Shown here one piece after another: positions 8,861-18,499 of a stretch of DNA of 43,982 nucleotides (its first letter is position 1; every line of letters begins with the position of its first letter). The position numbers and the translations under genes were made by a program. This DNA is from Rhodothermus sp. (GTDB taxonomy: Bacteria; Bacteroidota; Rhodothermia; Rhodothermales; Rhodothermaceae). Where the stretch lies: positions 1 to 43,982 of the forward strand of contig WFPM01000131.1 of NCBI GenBank assembly GCA_015487635.1, read 5' to 3'. Under the pieces are notes generated by a model. The model had not been told where the DNA came from, ran no database searches, and saw only the letters and a list, made by a program, of their open reading frames with translations.

Positions 8861-9206
8861 GCGCTCGGCATTGCTGCTTGTTCAGGATATGCTGGATTCG
8901 ATTCAGAAGATTCGTCGTTACACGTATGGCCTTTCTCAGGAAACTTTTCAGGAAAACGATCTGGTGGTGGACGCTGTGGTACGGAACCTTGAAGTGATCG
9001 GTGAGGCGGCGCGTCAGATTCCTGAGGCGGTACGTGAGCGGTATCCCGCCATTCCCTGGCGTCGCGTGATCGGATTGCGCCATGTGGTGGTACACGCCTA
9101 TTTCGATGTAGATCTGGAGATCGTCTGGAAGATTGTGGCCGAGCAGCTTCCCGTGTTGGAACAGCATCTCCTGCGTATGCGGGCGGAGCTCAAATCGACT
9201 TCATAG
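8853..9206 (+). CDS. hepT: HepT-type ribonuclease toxin
   Basis: The 117-residue helical HEPN protein carries the catalytic RX4HXY motif as R76, H81 and Y83 in RHVVVHAY. The tyrosine in this motif is the one AMPylated by MntA in studied systems. The core VVDAVVRNLEVIGEAARQIPE is typical of HepT. The toxin cleaves RNA when not neutralised. Its 3' end overlaps the convergent nosY stop by 6 bases. Codon use looks like the surrounding genes, but base composition around 8530-9180 appears slightly lower in GC by eye. Confidence 0.92.
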   Translation: MSKRSALLLVQDMLDSIQKIRRYTYGLSQETFQENDLVVDAVVRNLEVIGEAARQIPEAVRERYPAIPWRRVIGLRHVVVHAYFDVDLEIVWKIVAEQLPVLEQHLLRMRAELKSTS

Positions 9207-10040
9207 CGCACCGCGGCGACGGAAGAACAGGTAGGCGGGAAGCAGTGGGAGCAGGGACCAGAGCAGGAGTACGCCCACTGAAAGCGGTAGCAGGCGCATG
9301 CCGTAGGTGTGCATGGCATACTGGCCGGCCGGTCCTAGCACCTGCAGGTCGCTGCGCAGCAGCAGGATGGCGGCTATCTTGAACACCTGGAGCGGGTTGA
9401 GCAACGAGAGCGTGAAGAGCTGCTCGACCGGGATGCGCAGCACGAGTGCCGAGCCCAGCAGTCCCAGATCTCCCAGAAACACCAGCAGCAGCCAGGCAAA
9501 CAGGGCGCTTCCCAGGGCGGTGGCCGTCCGGGGCAGCGCACTGGAAAAGAGCAGCCCCAGGCTCAGGCTCAGGAGGGCCAGCAGGATGGTCAGGCCGAAG
9601 AGGCCCAGGTAGGCGCCCAGTCCCATGGTACTCCCGCGCCAGGCCAGCAGCAGGCCGCTCAGGCCGAAGCCGATGCTCAGGGCGGTTGTCAGCGCCGTGG
9701 CCAGTCCGAGTAGCTTGCCCAGCAGCACCTCGGCCGGCACGACGGGTTGCGCCAGCACGTAGAGCAGGGTTCCCTGCTCGCGTTCCATGGCCAGGCTGAG
9801 GGCTCCGAGCGTGAGGCCCATCAGGGGCACGATCAGCATGATCAGGTTGATTAGGCTGGCCGTGGTGCGGCCGAAGCCGGCCAGCCCGTAGAGTTGGCCT
9901 CCCGCCAGACCGATCCACGACAGCGCCAGCGACAGCACAGCAAAAATCACCGTGTAGAGCACGAACCAGCGGTTACGGAGCGCGTCGTGCAGTTCTTTGC
10001 GGGCCAGCAGGCCAATGGTCGCGCGGGTGGTGGTTGTCAT
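9201..10040 (-). CDS. nosY: NosY ABC transporter permease
   Basis: The 279-residue membrane protein has about six hydrophobic segments and the ABC-2 permease pattern. An N-terminal KELHDALRNRWFVLYTVIF block precedes the first membrane segment. With the NosF ATPase it forms the NosDFY complex, which moves a ligand (sulfur in current models) through NosD for NosZ maturation. The start lies 3 bases after the nosF stop. The gene is complete despite the adjacent hepT. Confidence 0.9.
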   Translation of the reverse strand: MTTTTRATIGLLARKELHDALRNRWFVLYTVIFAVLSLALSWIGLAGGQLYGLAGFGRTTASLINLIMLIVPLMGLTLGALSLAMEREQGTLLYVLAQPVVPAEVLLGKLLGLATALTTALSIGFGLSGLLLAWRGSTMGLGAYLGLFGLTILLALLSLSLGLLFSSALPRTATALGSALFAWLLLVFLGDLGLLGSALVLRIPVEQLFTLSLLNPLQVFKIAAILLLRSDLQVLGPAGQYAMHTYGMRLLPLSVGVLLLWSLLPLLPAYLFFRRRGAL

Positions 10041-10043
10041 GGC

Positions 10044-10913
10044 TCAGGTATGCAGTTCGAAGTCGGTCACCTCAAAGCCGGCGCGGCTCAGCAGCCGTAG
10101 CGGTGCGGCTTTTTCGTCGGCGGGTACGCGCACTTCTACGCCGTGGCCATTCATCCACACCTCGAAGCCGTGTGCCCGGAGTGCCTGTAGCGCTTCGGGA
10201 CGCTGGGCTTCGGGCAGGTACAGGCGCAGGCGGTAGTGGGTGGTTTCAGGAAACAGCCGGCGGGCCAGTTCACCCGGTGTAGTGTCGGCCTCCAGGCGGC
10301 CGTTTTCGAGCAGCAGCACGCGGCGGGCCAGGTGTTCCACCTCCTCGAAGCGGTGCGTCGAAAACAGCAGCGTCTTGCCCTGGTCCAGCAGGGTCTGCAG
10401 GTGGGTTATAAACTCGGCGCGGCTGCGGACGTCCAGGCTGGCCGTCGGTTCGTCCAGTAGCAGCAGCGGAGGATCGCCCAGCAGCGCCAGGGCCAGGGCC
10501 AGCCGCTGGCGCTGACCACCCGAAAGCGTGCGCACGGGTTGATCCAGACGATCGTCGAGGGCAACCTGCGCCAGCCGCCGCCGTGCTTCTTCCGGGTCGA
10601 GGTCGCGCAGCCGCGCAAAGAAGGCGGCCGTCTCGCCCACGGTCAGCGTTGGGTAGAAGGTTACCTCCTGCGGCACGAAGCCCACCAGCCGCCGGGCCTG
10701 CTTGCCCTGACGCCGCACGTCAAGGCCGTCGATCCGGATCGTGCCTTCAAACGGCAGCACGCCCAGCACGCAGCGGAGCAGCGTGGTCTTGCCGGCGCCG
10801 TTTGGCCCCCACAGGGCCACGCTCTCGCCCGGTTCCACCGTGCAGGAGACGTCCTGCAGCACGGTGATTGTGCCGAAGCGTTTCGTCAGATGTTCGATTG
10901 TCAGCAGCGCCAT
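10044..10913 (-). CDS. nosF: NosF ABC transporter ATPase
   Basis: The 289-residue ATPase has the Walker A motif GPNGAGKTT, the signature LSGGQRQRLALALALLG and the Walker B motif LLLLDEPTASLD. A C-terminal regulatory segment from about residue 215 is also found in NosF proteins. It energises the NosY permease. The gene lies 16 bases after nosD and 3 bases before nosY. Confidence 0.92.
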   Translation of the reverse strand: MALLTIEHLTKRFGTITVLQDVSCTVEPGESVALWGPNGAGKTTLLRCVLGVLPFEGTIRIDGLDVRRQGKQARRLVGFVPQEVTFYPTLTVGETAAFFARLRDLDPEEARRRLAQVALDDRLDQPVRTLSGGQRQRLALALALLGDPPLLLLDEPTASLDVRSRAEFITHLQTLLDQGKTLLFSTHRFEEVEHLARRVLLLENGRLEADTTPGELARRLFPETTHYRLRLYLPEAQRPEALQALRAHGFEVWMNGHGVEVRVPADEKAAPLRLLSRAGFEVTDFELHT

Positions 10914-10929
10914 GGTTCGATCTAGCTCG

Positions 10930-12291
10930 TCAATACAGGCGGTGCAGGTGGCTGCGGCCCATTGTCCACAGGCCCATCAGTAACAATGCCAGTCCAGCCA
11001 GCGCCAGGGGCGGACGCATTGGCTGGTGCACGGCAGGGAGCCCTTCCGGCAGGCGGGGACGCATGCGCGGTGCGGGATCTGTCAGTTTGGGTTCGGGCCG
11101 GAGCACCGGAAATGCGCGGGCCGCCAGCTCCAGGGCCTGCACGGCCGGACTGAACGCAAACAACCGAAAGGCCGGGGTCCGGTCGGTCAGCGCATCGAAC
11201 AGGGCCACCGTCTGATAGGGCACGTCGCCGTAGCCGTCACGATCGGCGTCGTACCCCCGGTAGTCGCTCCAGTAGTTGCGTCGCCAGAACGTGCCGTTGG
11301 CCTCCGAGAAACGCCCGCCGCCGACCAGGTCTATCTGCTCATAGTTTTCCAGAAAGCTATTGTCCTCGAACGTGCTGCGCGGCGCATCCTGCAGCGCCTG
11401 CACGCCGATGTCGTTGTAGGCCACTGCGTTGCCCCGGTAGCGGATCTGCGCGTCGATGGCCCGCGGACTGTTATCGATGAAGATGCCGATCTGGTTATCC
11501 ACGAGTACGTTTTCTTCGACGGTCACTTCATCCATGTCCTTGAGTCCAACGCCAATAGCCGAAGCGTGCCGGTTGTAGGCCAGCAGGTTCTGGCGAAATG
11601 TCAGCCGTGTGCTGTACATCAGGTAGGCGCCGACCGAATTGTCGAGCATGCGGTTGCGCTCGATGAGCGCGCTGTCGCTGTACATGAAGTGCAGGCCGTA
11701 GCGCCCGAACTGGATGGTGTTGTCGCGCAGTACGATCCCGCGGGCAAACCAGATCACCACATCGCGACCGTGGCGCATGCGGTTGCCTTCGATCAGCACG
11801 TCGTTGCTGTACCAGAGGCGGATCAGGTCGCCTCGGCGGGGGGTGTCGAGCGACGGATCGCCTTCGATCGTGTTGTGCAGGATGCGGCAGGAGTCGGCCC
11901 GGCGCAGGTAGATGCCGAACAGTACGTTTTCGAGGCGATTGTCGGCGATCGTCACCCGGTCGGCGTAGACGGCGATTCCGGCATCCTCGCGGTCGAGGGA
12001 GCGGCCCGAGTTGCGGATCACGAAACCCCGGAGCACCACATCGGGCGCCTCGATGGTGACGACGGTGCCCCGACCCTGTCCATCGATCACCGGGGCATCG
12101 ACGCCCAGCAGCACCACCGGCTTCGTGATTCGCAGCGGACCGGGGTGGAGGCCGCCCACCACGCGCAGCGTGTCACCGGGGGCAGCGGCCGCCAGCCGTT
12201 CCTGGAGCGAGAGGGCCGGCTGGGCCTGCGCCGTCAGGTTCAACAGGAGCACCAGCACCGGCGCGATGCTATGCCATCTCGCCACGTACAT
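10930..12291 (-). CDS. nosD: NosD periplasmic beta-helix protein
   Basis: The 453-residue protein has a signal peptide (LVLLLNLTAQAQP), a long run of parallel beta-helix repeats with many Asn/Asp turns, the NosD block RRNYWSDYRGYDADRDGYGDVPYQT near residues 335-360 and a C-terminal hydrophobic segment (LALAGLALLLMGLW) that may anchor it. NosD binds the NosFY transporter on the periplasmic side and is needed for CuZ assembly in NosZ. Its start overlaps the end of the upstream membrane-protein gene by 23 bases. Confidence 0.95.
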   Translation of the reverse strand: MYVARWHSIAPVLVLLLNLTAQAQPALSLQERLAAAAPGDTLRVVGGLHPGPLRITKPVVLLGVDAPVIDGQGRGTVVTIEAPDVVLRGFVIRNSGRSLDREDAGIAVYADRVTIADNRLENVLFGIYLRRADSCRILHNTIEGDPSLDTPRRGDLIRLWYSNDVLIEGNRMRHGRDVVIWFARGIVLRDNTIQFGRYGLHFMYSDSALIERNRMLDNSVGAYLMYSTRLTFRQNLLAYNRHASAIGVGLKDMDEVTVEENVLVDNQIGIFIDNSPRAIDAQIRYRGNAVAYNDIGVQALQDAPRSTFEDNSFLENYEQIDLVGGGRFSEANGTFWRRNYWSDYRGYDADRDGYGDVPYQTVALFDALTDRTPAFRLFAFSPAVQALELAARAFPVLRPEPKLTDPAPRMRPRLPEGLPAVHQPMRPPLALAGLALLLMGLWTMGRSHLHRLY

Positions 12292-12931
12292 AGGCTTCGT
12301 AAAACGGCTTGTATGCCTTGCGGTGGTAGTAGAGGCCGACCAGGATCAGGATGGAGGCCAGAATGGCCAGCCAGAGTCCGATATCCCAGATGGCCACGAC
12401 TCGAAATTGACCGACCTTTCCTTCGCCGAGCAGTGGCGGCACGAACGGTTTGACCGAGCTACTCAGGGGCGCCCGGGGGTCGAGGTTGGTGCCGAAGTTC
12501 CAGAGCCAGTAATACAGGTCGGCCAGAAAAATCAGCGGATAGAGCAGCGCCGGCAGGCTCAGCACGGCCGCCCAGGGCGAGTGTACGTAGATGGCCCCGG
12601 CCACCAGCAACGCCATGGCGGCGATCAGGATGATGCTCAGTGAGCGCTCGAGCTGGGCGGCCTCTTCGAGCGGACGCATGCCGATGTAGTGGTTGAGCGC
12701 ATCGATTTCTCGGACGTCACCTTCCACCCGGTTCACGTAGACCTTGGCCACCAGGCCGCCCGGATACTGCGGCGCGTAGAGCCGAATACGCCAGTAGGGG
12801 AAGAAGATCGAAATCAGCAGGAGCAGCGCTGCCGTGCCCAGCAGCAGGGTCGGGCGGCGAAAGCGGCGCCGCTCATGATGTAGGACCGAATCCGGAATGC
12901 GCGGTCCGATGATTTTATCCAGCCATGTCAT
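12269..12931 (-). CDS. nosB: NosB-like integral membrane protein of clade II nos operons
   Basis: The 220-residue protein has about four membrane segments, near residues 29-46, 95-115, 122-147 and 180-202, and no enzyme motif. Clade II nos operons such as that of Wolinella carry a membrane protein gene, nosB, directly between nosZ and nosD. This gene has the same position and general character. The name rests mainly on position and topology, so the symbol is provisional. Confidence 0.65.
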   Translation of the reverse strand: MTWLDKIIGPRIPDSVLHHERRRFRRPTLLLGTAALLLLISIFFPYWRIRLYAPQYPGGLVAKVYVNRVEGDVREIDALNHYIGMRPLEEAAQLERSLSIILIAAMALLVAGAIYVHSPWAAVLSLPALLYPLIFLADLYYWLWNFGTNLDPRAPLSSSVKPFVPPLLGEGKVGQFRVVAIWDIGLWLAILASILILVGLYYHRKAYKPFYEAYVRGEMA

Positions 12932-12956
12932 GGCTTGCCTCTGGTTTGGATAGAAA

Positions 12957-12992
12957 ACGGGTCAGGGCGACTTTCAGGTCGCCCTGACCCGT
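12957..12992 (-). terminator. strong terminator-like hairpin between nosZ and the nosB-like gene
   Basis: A perfect 15-base-pair stem (12957-12971 with 12978-12992) has a 6-base loop. Read on the minus strand it ends in a run of T residues followed by CTATCC. It starts 8 bases after the nosZ stop. In this position it would end part of the transcripts or stabilise the 3' end of nosZ mRNA, giving more NosZ than accessory proteins. Confidence 0.7.
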
Positions 12993-13000
12993 CGTTGTCG

Positions 13001-14983
<1,983 letters not shown>

Positions 14984-15023
14984 GGTGATACCTCCTGGGT
15001 TGGTGGTCTATGGTGGATAAAAA

Positions 15024-15509
15024 TCACTGGTTTTCGGCAACCTGGCGCAAATATTCGAGAATGGCCCGCGCCTGCTCTTCACTCAGGGCCATATCGGTCA
15101 TCATCGTGCCGTATTCCTGCACAAGCTGCTTCATAACGGGATGGCGCTGGATCATCCCGTTCGGATTCAGAATCACGTTCATGATGTAAACCGGACCCCG
15201 CTGCTTTGTCACGTCGCGCAGGGGCGGTCCAATAAAGCGCTCATCAAGGCGGTGGCAGGCGGTGCAGTACGTGTTGAATAGCTGCTCGCCCTGGCGGGCC
15301 AGAGCGGCGTCGATCTGCTCGCCCAGCGATACCTGCTGGACCGGACCGATCTCGGCGGCCAGCGCTTCCGGATCTAGGCTACCGCTTTCCGTCTGCGCCG
15401 CCGATCCGGATGGCTGCGAGGTTGAGCTGGAGCCTCCGCCGCCGCAGGCAGCCAGCGTCAGGCTCAGGAGGAGCACGGCGCTCCACACAGTCAAATGATT
15501 CATGCGCAT
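15024..15509 (-). CDS. lipoprotein c-type cytochrome, likely NosZ electron donor
   Basis: The 161-residue protein has a lipobox signal peptide (LTLAAC, Cys22), a Ser/Gly-rich linker and one monohaem cytochrome c domain. The haem site is C82-T-A-C85-H86 and a Met-rich stretch (GTMMTDM) supplies the likely axial ligand. Its position 40 bases before nosZ suggests it feeds electrons to CuA. Start 15509 is preferred because it gives a positively charged n-region. A second ATG at 15503 would give an ATGA overlap with the upstream regulator. Confidence 0.88.
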   Translation of the reverse strand: MRMNHLTVWSAVLLLSLTLAACGGGGSSSTSQPSGSAAQTESGSLDPEALAAEIGPVQQVSLGEQIDAALARQGEQLFNTYCTACHRLDERFIGPPLRDVTKQRGPVYIMNVILNPNGMIQRHPVMKQLVQEYGTMMTDMALSEEQARAILEYLRQVAENQ

Positions 15510-15934
15510 GGCACTTTGGGTTGGTTAGGGTTGGTTGGACGATGGATTAGATCCGCCAGTGTGGTTTCCGCCAGCAACCGGCGAAGCTGCTGGCGGCAGG
15601 GAAACCAGATCGCGTGCAGGGGACAGGGCCTTACTTCGTCGCAGATACCCAGCCCCAGAATGCACCGGTTGAGCACCTCCGGCCCGTCGATCTCCTGCAG
15701 GATCTCGAACAGCGTGATTTCGTGGGCCGGACGTGCCAGTCGCACGCCGCCGCCGGGACCGCGCAGCGCGTCGGTCAGTCCAGCCGCCGTCAGCCGGAGC
15801 ATGATACGGGCCAGTGTGTGAGGAGAGGCCCCGATAATCCGGCTGAGCCGGCGCACCGGCACAAAACGCCGGCCGTTTTGCTGCGCCAGCACCTGCATGG
15901 CCGCCAGCGCCTGCCGACCGCTCAGGCTGATCAT
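15500..15934 (-). CDS. Rrf2-family regulator heading the nos operon
   Basis: The 144-residue protein has an N-terminal winged helix (MISLSGRQALAAMQVLA..LRGPGGGVRLARP) and three cysteines, C91, C98 and C104, ending in CPLH. In Rrf2 proteins such as NsrR and IscR a similar triad binds an Fe-S cluster that senses NO, O2 or cluster supply. The start is placed at 15934 because MISLSGR matches the family N-terminus. The gene overlaps the cytochrome gene, so it is probably cotranscribed with the nos genes and may regulate them. NO sensing is an inference. Confidence 0.88.
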   Translation of the reverse strand: MISLSGRQALAAMQVLAQQNGRRFVPVRRLSRIIGASPHTLARIMLRLTAAGLTDALRGPGGGVRLARPAHEITLFEILQEIDGPEVLNRCILGLGICDEVRPCPLHAIWFPCRQQLRRLLAETTLADLIHRPTNPNQPKVPCA

Positions 15935-16031
15935 TGTGGTTTGAGGATCTATTTGTCTTCTTTTCGGCCGGTAAAGTACGCCCTCCATGGTTGGCAGGCT
16001 GTCGGGGCAGTCCGGAAGCAGCGTGCCGTAT

Positions 16032-16075
16032 TTCCCGCTATTTCGTGTAGGGGAAAGCCCTACACAGGGCGGGAA
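16032..16075. promoter_or_regulatory. nested inverted repeat upstream of the nos operon
   Basis: GTGTAGGG (16045-16052) and CCCTACAC (16058-16065) form a perfect 8-base dyad around a 5-base loop. Outside it TTCCCGC (16032-16038) pairs with GCGGGAA (16069-16075). No T run follows on either strand, so an ordinary terminator is unlikely. It lies about 100 bases upstream of the first Rrf2 gene and downstream of the second. A regulator site or an RNA element are both possible. Confidence 0.45.
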
Positions 16076-16122
16076 GAAGACAAAAGGAAAATAGGAGGAC
16101 TTAATCCTTAAAAAAATGATTG

Positions 16123-16135
16123 GTAAAACTTTTAC
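16123..16135. promoter_or_regulatory. AT-rich palindrome GTAAAACTTTTAC
   Basis: A perfect dyad with 6-base arms lies between the two Rrf2 genes. Its outer bases GTAAA and TTTAC are the same as in the SUF palindrome at 5917-5932, but the spacing differs. It could be a site for an Rrf2 protein. It could also be a chance AT-rich repeat. Confidence 0.3.
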
Positions 16136-16169
16136 ATGGATTTGAGAGAATCTGCAAAAAGGCGTGGCT

Positions 16170-16598
16170 TCAGGCGGTCAGGCGAAGGCGAGCTTCCTGA
16201 ATGCGGCGGGCCATATCGGCCAGCGTGGTGGAGGCGAAGAGGTTGCGGATCGGGTTACGCACTTCTTTCCAGTGGTCGTGCAGGGGGCAGGGGGTGGCTT
16301 CGCCGCAGCCCGGCAGGCCCAGCACGCATTCGGTGAACAGGTCGGGGCCGTCGATGGCCACGATCACGTCGAAGAGCGTGATTTCTTCCGGAGAACGTGC
16401 AAACATGACCCCGCCGCTGGGGCCGCGCAACGACTGCATCAGGCCGGCCTGCGTCAGTTTCTGAAAAATCTTGGTCAGAAAGGGTACGGAGATGTTCAGC
16501 CGCTCGCCGATTTCCCGGATCGATACGTAGCCATTCTGGTTCAGCGAAGCCAGATACAGCACGGCGCGCAGACCGTATTCGCAGGCGCGGGAAAACAT
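16170..16598 (-). CDS. second Rrf2-family regulator
   Basis: The 142-residue protein has the Rrf2 winged helix (MFSRACEYGLRAVLYLASL..SLRGPSGGVMFARSPEEITLFDV) and a cysteine triad at C91, C98 and C104 with the trailing CPLH, exactly the spacing of the first regulator. The two are therefore probably paralogues with similar clusters. It faces away from the aldehyde dehydrogenase gene and has a dyad 27 bases before its start. The target genes and signal are not shown by the sequence. Confidence 0.9.
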   Translation of the reverse strand: MFSRACEYGLRAVLYLASLNQNGYVSIREIGERLNISVPFLTKIFQKLTQAGLMQSLRGPSGGVMFARSPEEITLFDVIVAIDGPDLFTECVLGLPGCGEATPCPLHDHWKEVRNPIRNLFASTTLADMARRIQEARLRLTA

Positions 16599-16625
16599 GG
16601 GCCAGTCTGGGTTTTTTAGGCTTAG

Positions 16626-16639
16626 GGATACATTTATCC
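16626..16639. promoter_or_regulatory. dyad upstream of the second Rrf2 gene
   Basis: GGATA (16626-16630) and TATCC (16635-16639) are inverted around a 4-base spacer. The wider sequence TTAGG and CCTAA extends the symmetry with one extra base. It is close to the Rrf2 start at 16598, as expected for an autoregulatory site. Confidence 0.4.
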
Positions 16640-16754
16640 TAAAATCGGAACGCGCACAAAATCAACAAACGCGCCTTCAGGTTCCCGCGGAATCGATTTC
16701 GGCCCTTCGGCCATATAAAAAACGTCCACCCGTCCAACCAGACCACAGAGTGCC

Positions 16755-18152
16755 ATGCAGGAGATTGCCGTTCGCAGATCGTTTCCTGTGATCAACCCGG
16801 CTACCGGTGCGCAGCTTCGCGTCTACGAAGGCATGACCTGGGAGGAGGTGACGCAGGCCATCGAGCAGGCGCACGAGGCGTTTCTGGCCTGGCGGCGTGT
16901 GCCCTTTGCCGAGCGGGCCGCCCGGATGCGGCGGGCTGCCGAGCTGTTGCGGGAGCGGGCCGATCGCTATGCGCGGCTGATGGCCGAGGAAATGGGCAAA
17001 CCCATCCGGGACGGTCGGGCTGAGGCGCAGAAGTGCGCCTGGGTGTGTGAGTACTACGCCGAGCACGCCGAGCGCTTTCTGGCGCCGGAGCCGGTCGAGA
17101 CCGACGCCCGCAAAAGCTACGTGGCCTTCGAGCCGCTGGGCGTAATTCTGGCCATTATGCCCTGGAATTTTCCGTTCTGGCAGGTCTTTCGCTTTGCGGC
17201 GCCGACGCTGATGGCGGGCAACGCGGCCGTGCTCAAGCATGCGTCGAACGTGCCCGGCTGTGCGCTGGCCATTGAGGAGCTGCTGCGGGAGGCTGGCTTT
17301 CCGGAGCACCTGTTCCGTACGCTGCTGATCGGTAGCGATCAGGTGGATCCCGTGATCGAGCATCCGCTGATCCGGGCGGTGACGCTGACGGGCAGCACGC
17401 CGGCCGGTCGCGCCGTGGCCGCAAAGGCCGGATCCGTGCTCAAAAAGACGGTGCTGGAGCTGGGCGGCAGTGATCCATACGTGATCCTGGAGGATGCCGA
17501 CGTCGAGCAGGCCGCGGCTATCTGCGCGAAAAGCCGGCTGATCAACTCAGGCCAGAGCTGCATTGCGGCCAAGCGGTTCGTGGTGGTGGAGGCGGTGCGT
17601 GCGGCGTTCGAGCAACTGCTGGTACAGCACATGCGGGCGGCCCGCGTGGGCGACCCGATGGACGAGGCGACCGAGGTGGGACCGCTGGCCCGTCACGACC
17701 TGCGCGACGAACTGCACCGCCAGGTGCAGGAGAGCCTGCGCAAAGGGGCGCGTCTGTTGCTGGGTGGTGAGATTCCAGAGGGGCCCGGTGCTTACTATCC
17801 GCCCACGGTGCTGACGGACGTACCGAAAGGCTCGCCAGCCTACGAAGAAGAACTGTTTGGACCGGTGGCTGCCATCATCCCCGTACGCGACGAGGCCGAA
17901 GCCATCCGGGTGGCCAACGACACGGTGTTCGGCCTGGGCGCGGCCGTGTTTACGCGCGACGAAGCCCGCGGCGAGCGCATCGCCCGCGAGGAGCTGGAGG
18001 CCGGCTGCTGCTTCGTGAACGACTTTGTGCGCAGCGATCCGCGCCTGCCCTTTGGCGGTGTCAAGGAAAGCGGCTACGGCAGGGAGCTGTCGATCTTCGG
18101 CATCCGGGAATTCGTCAACATCAAGACCGTTTTCATTGGAGGGGCTCGCTGA
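16755..18152 (+). CDS. gabD: NAD(P)-dependent aldehyde dehydrogenase, succinate-semialdehyde type
   Basis: The 465-residue protein is an aldehyde dehydrogenase. It has the cofactor block IMPWNFPFWQV, the general-base glutamate in LELGGSDPY, the catalytic cysteine in NSGQSCIAAKRF and the late block PFGGVKESGYGRELS. The length and the SGQSCIAAKRF motif resemble the short GabD1-type succinate-semialdehyde dehydrogenases, which yield succinate. Substrate cannot be fixed from sequence. The 3' end overlaps the convergent SemiSWEET gene by 20 bases. Confidence 0.85.
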   Translation: MQEIAVRRSFPVINPATGAQLRVYEGMTWEEVTQAIEQAHEAFLAWRRVPFAERAARMRRAAELLRERADRYARLMAEEMGKPIRDGRAEAQKCAWVCEYYAEHAERFLAPEPVETDARKSYVAFEPLGVILAIMPWNFPFWQVFRFAAPTLMAGNAAVLKHASNVPGCALAIEELLREAGFPEHLFRTLLIGSDQVDPVIEHPLIRAVTLTGSTPAGRAVAAKAGSVLKKTVLELGGSDPYVILEDADVEQAAAICAKSRLINSGQSCIAAKRFVVVEAVRAAFEQLLVQHMRAARVGDPMDEATEVGPLARHDLRDELHRQVQESLRKGARLLLGGEIPEGPGAYYPPTVLTDVPKGSPAYEEELFGPVAAIIPVRDEAEAIRVANDTVFGLGAAVFTRDEARGERIAREELEAGCCFVNDFVRSDPRLPFGGVKESGYGRELSIFGIREFVNIKTVFIGGAR

Positions 18153-18438
18153 GCCGGCGCTCCGAATCCGAGGGGCGCGCGCGTAGCCGGAAGCGCCAGA
18201 TCATTAGCAACAGGCTGCCCACCAGCGTCACGCCGACCGCATTGGCCAGGATGATGATGGGATCCCGGCGTAGGATGCCGTAAAACAGCCAGAACACGAT
18301 TCCGGTGAACAGCAGCAGAAAGGTGCCGGCCGACAGATCGTCGGCCGAGCGGCGACGCCAGGTGCGTACGACCTGCGGCAGGAAGGCCAGCGTGGTCAGT
18401 GTGGCGGCGAGCAATCCGATGCCGGCGGCAAGCTCCAT
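18133..18438 (-). CDS. SemiSWEET-type sugar transporter
   Basis: The 101-residue membrane protein has three hydrophobic segments, at about residues 3-22, 38-57 and 62-83. The PQ-loop motif FLPQVVRTWRRRSADDLS sits after the first. Bacterial SemiSWEETs are three-helix units that dimerise to move sugars. The length fits, although the C-terminal tail is a little long and charged. The substrate is not determined. Confidence 0.85.
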   Translation of the reverse strand: MELAAGIGLLAATLTTLAFLPQVVRTWRRRSADDLSAGTFLLLFTGIVFWLFYGILRRDPIIILANAVGVTLVGSLLLMIWRFRLRARPSDSERRLSEPLQ

Positions 18439-18465
18439 AGCACAACGTGCATGTTCAAAACAAAA

Positions 18466-18479
18466 ATCGGGATCCCGAT
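18466..18479. promoter_or_regulatory. perfect 14-bp palindrome ATCGGGATCCCGAT
   Basis: This uninterrupted palindrome lies 28 bases upstream of the SemiSWEET start, where it could overlap the promoter or 5' end. Position and symmetry suggest an operator. No regulator is assigned. Confidence 0.35.
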
Positions 18480-18499
18480 CCTGGCGGTAGCCCTGAAAA

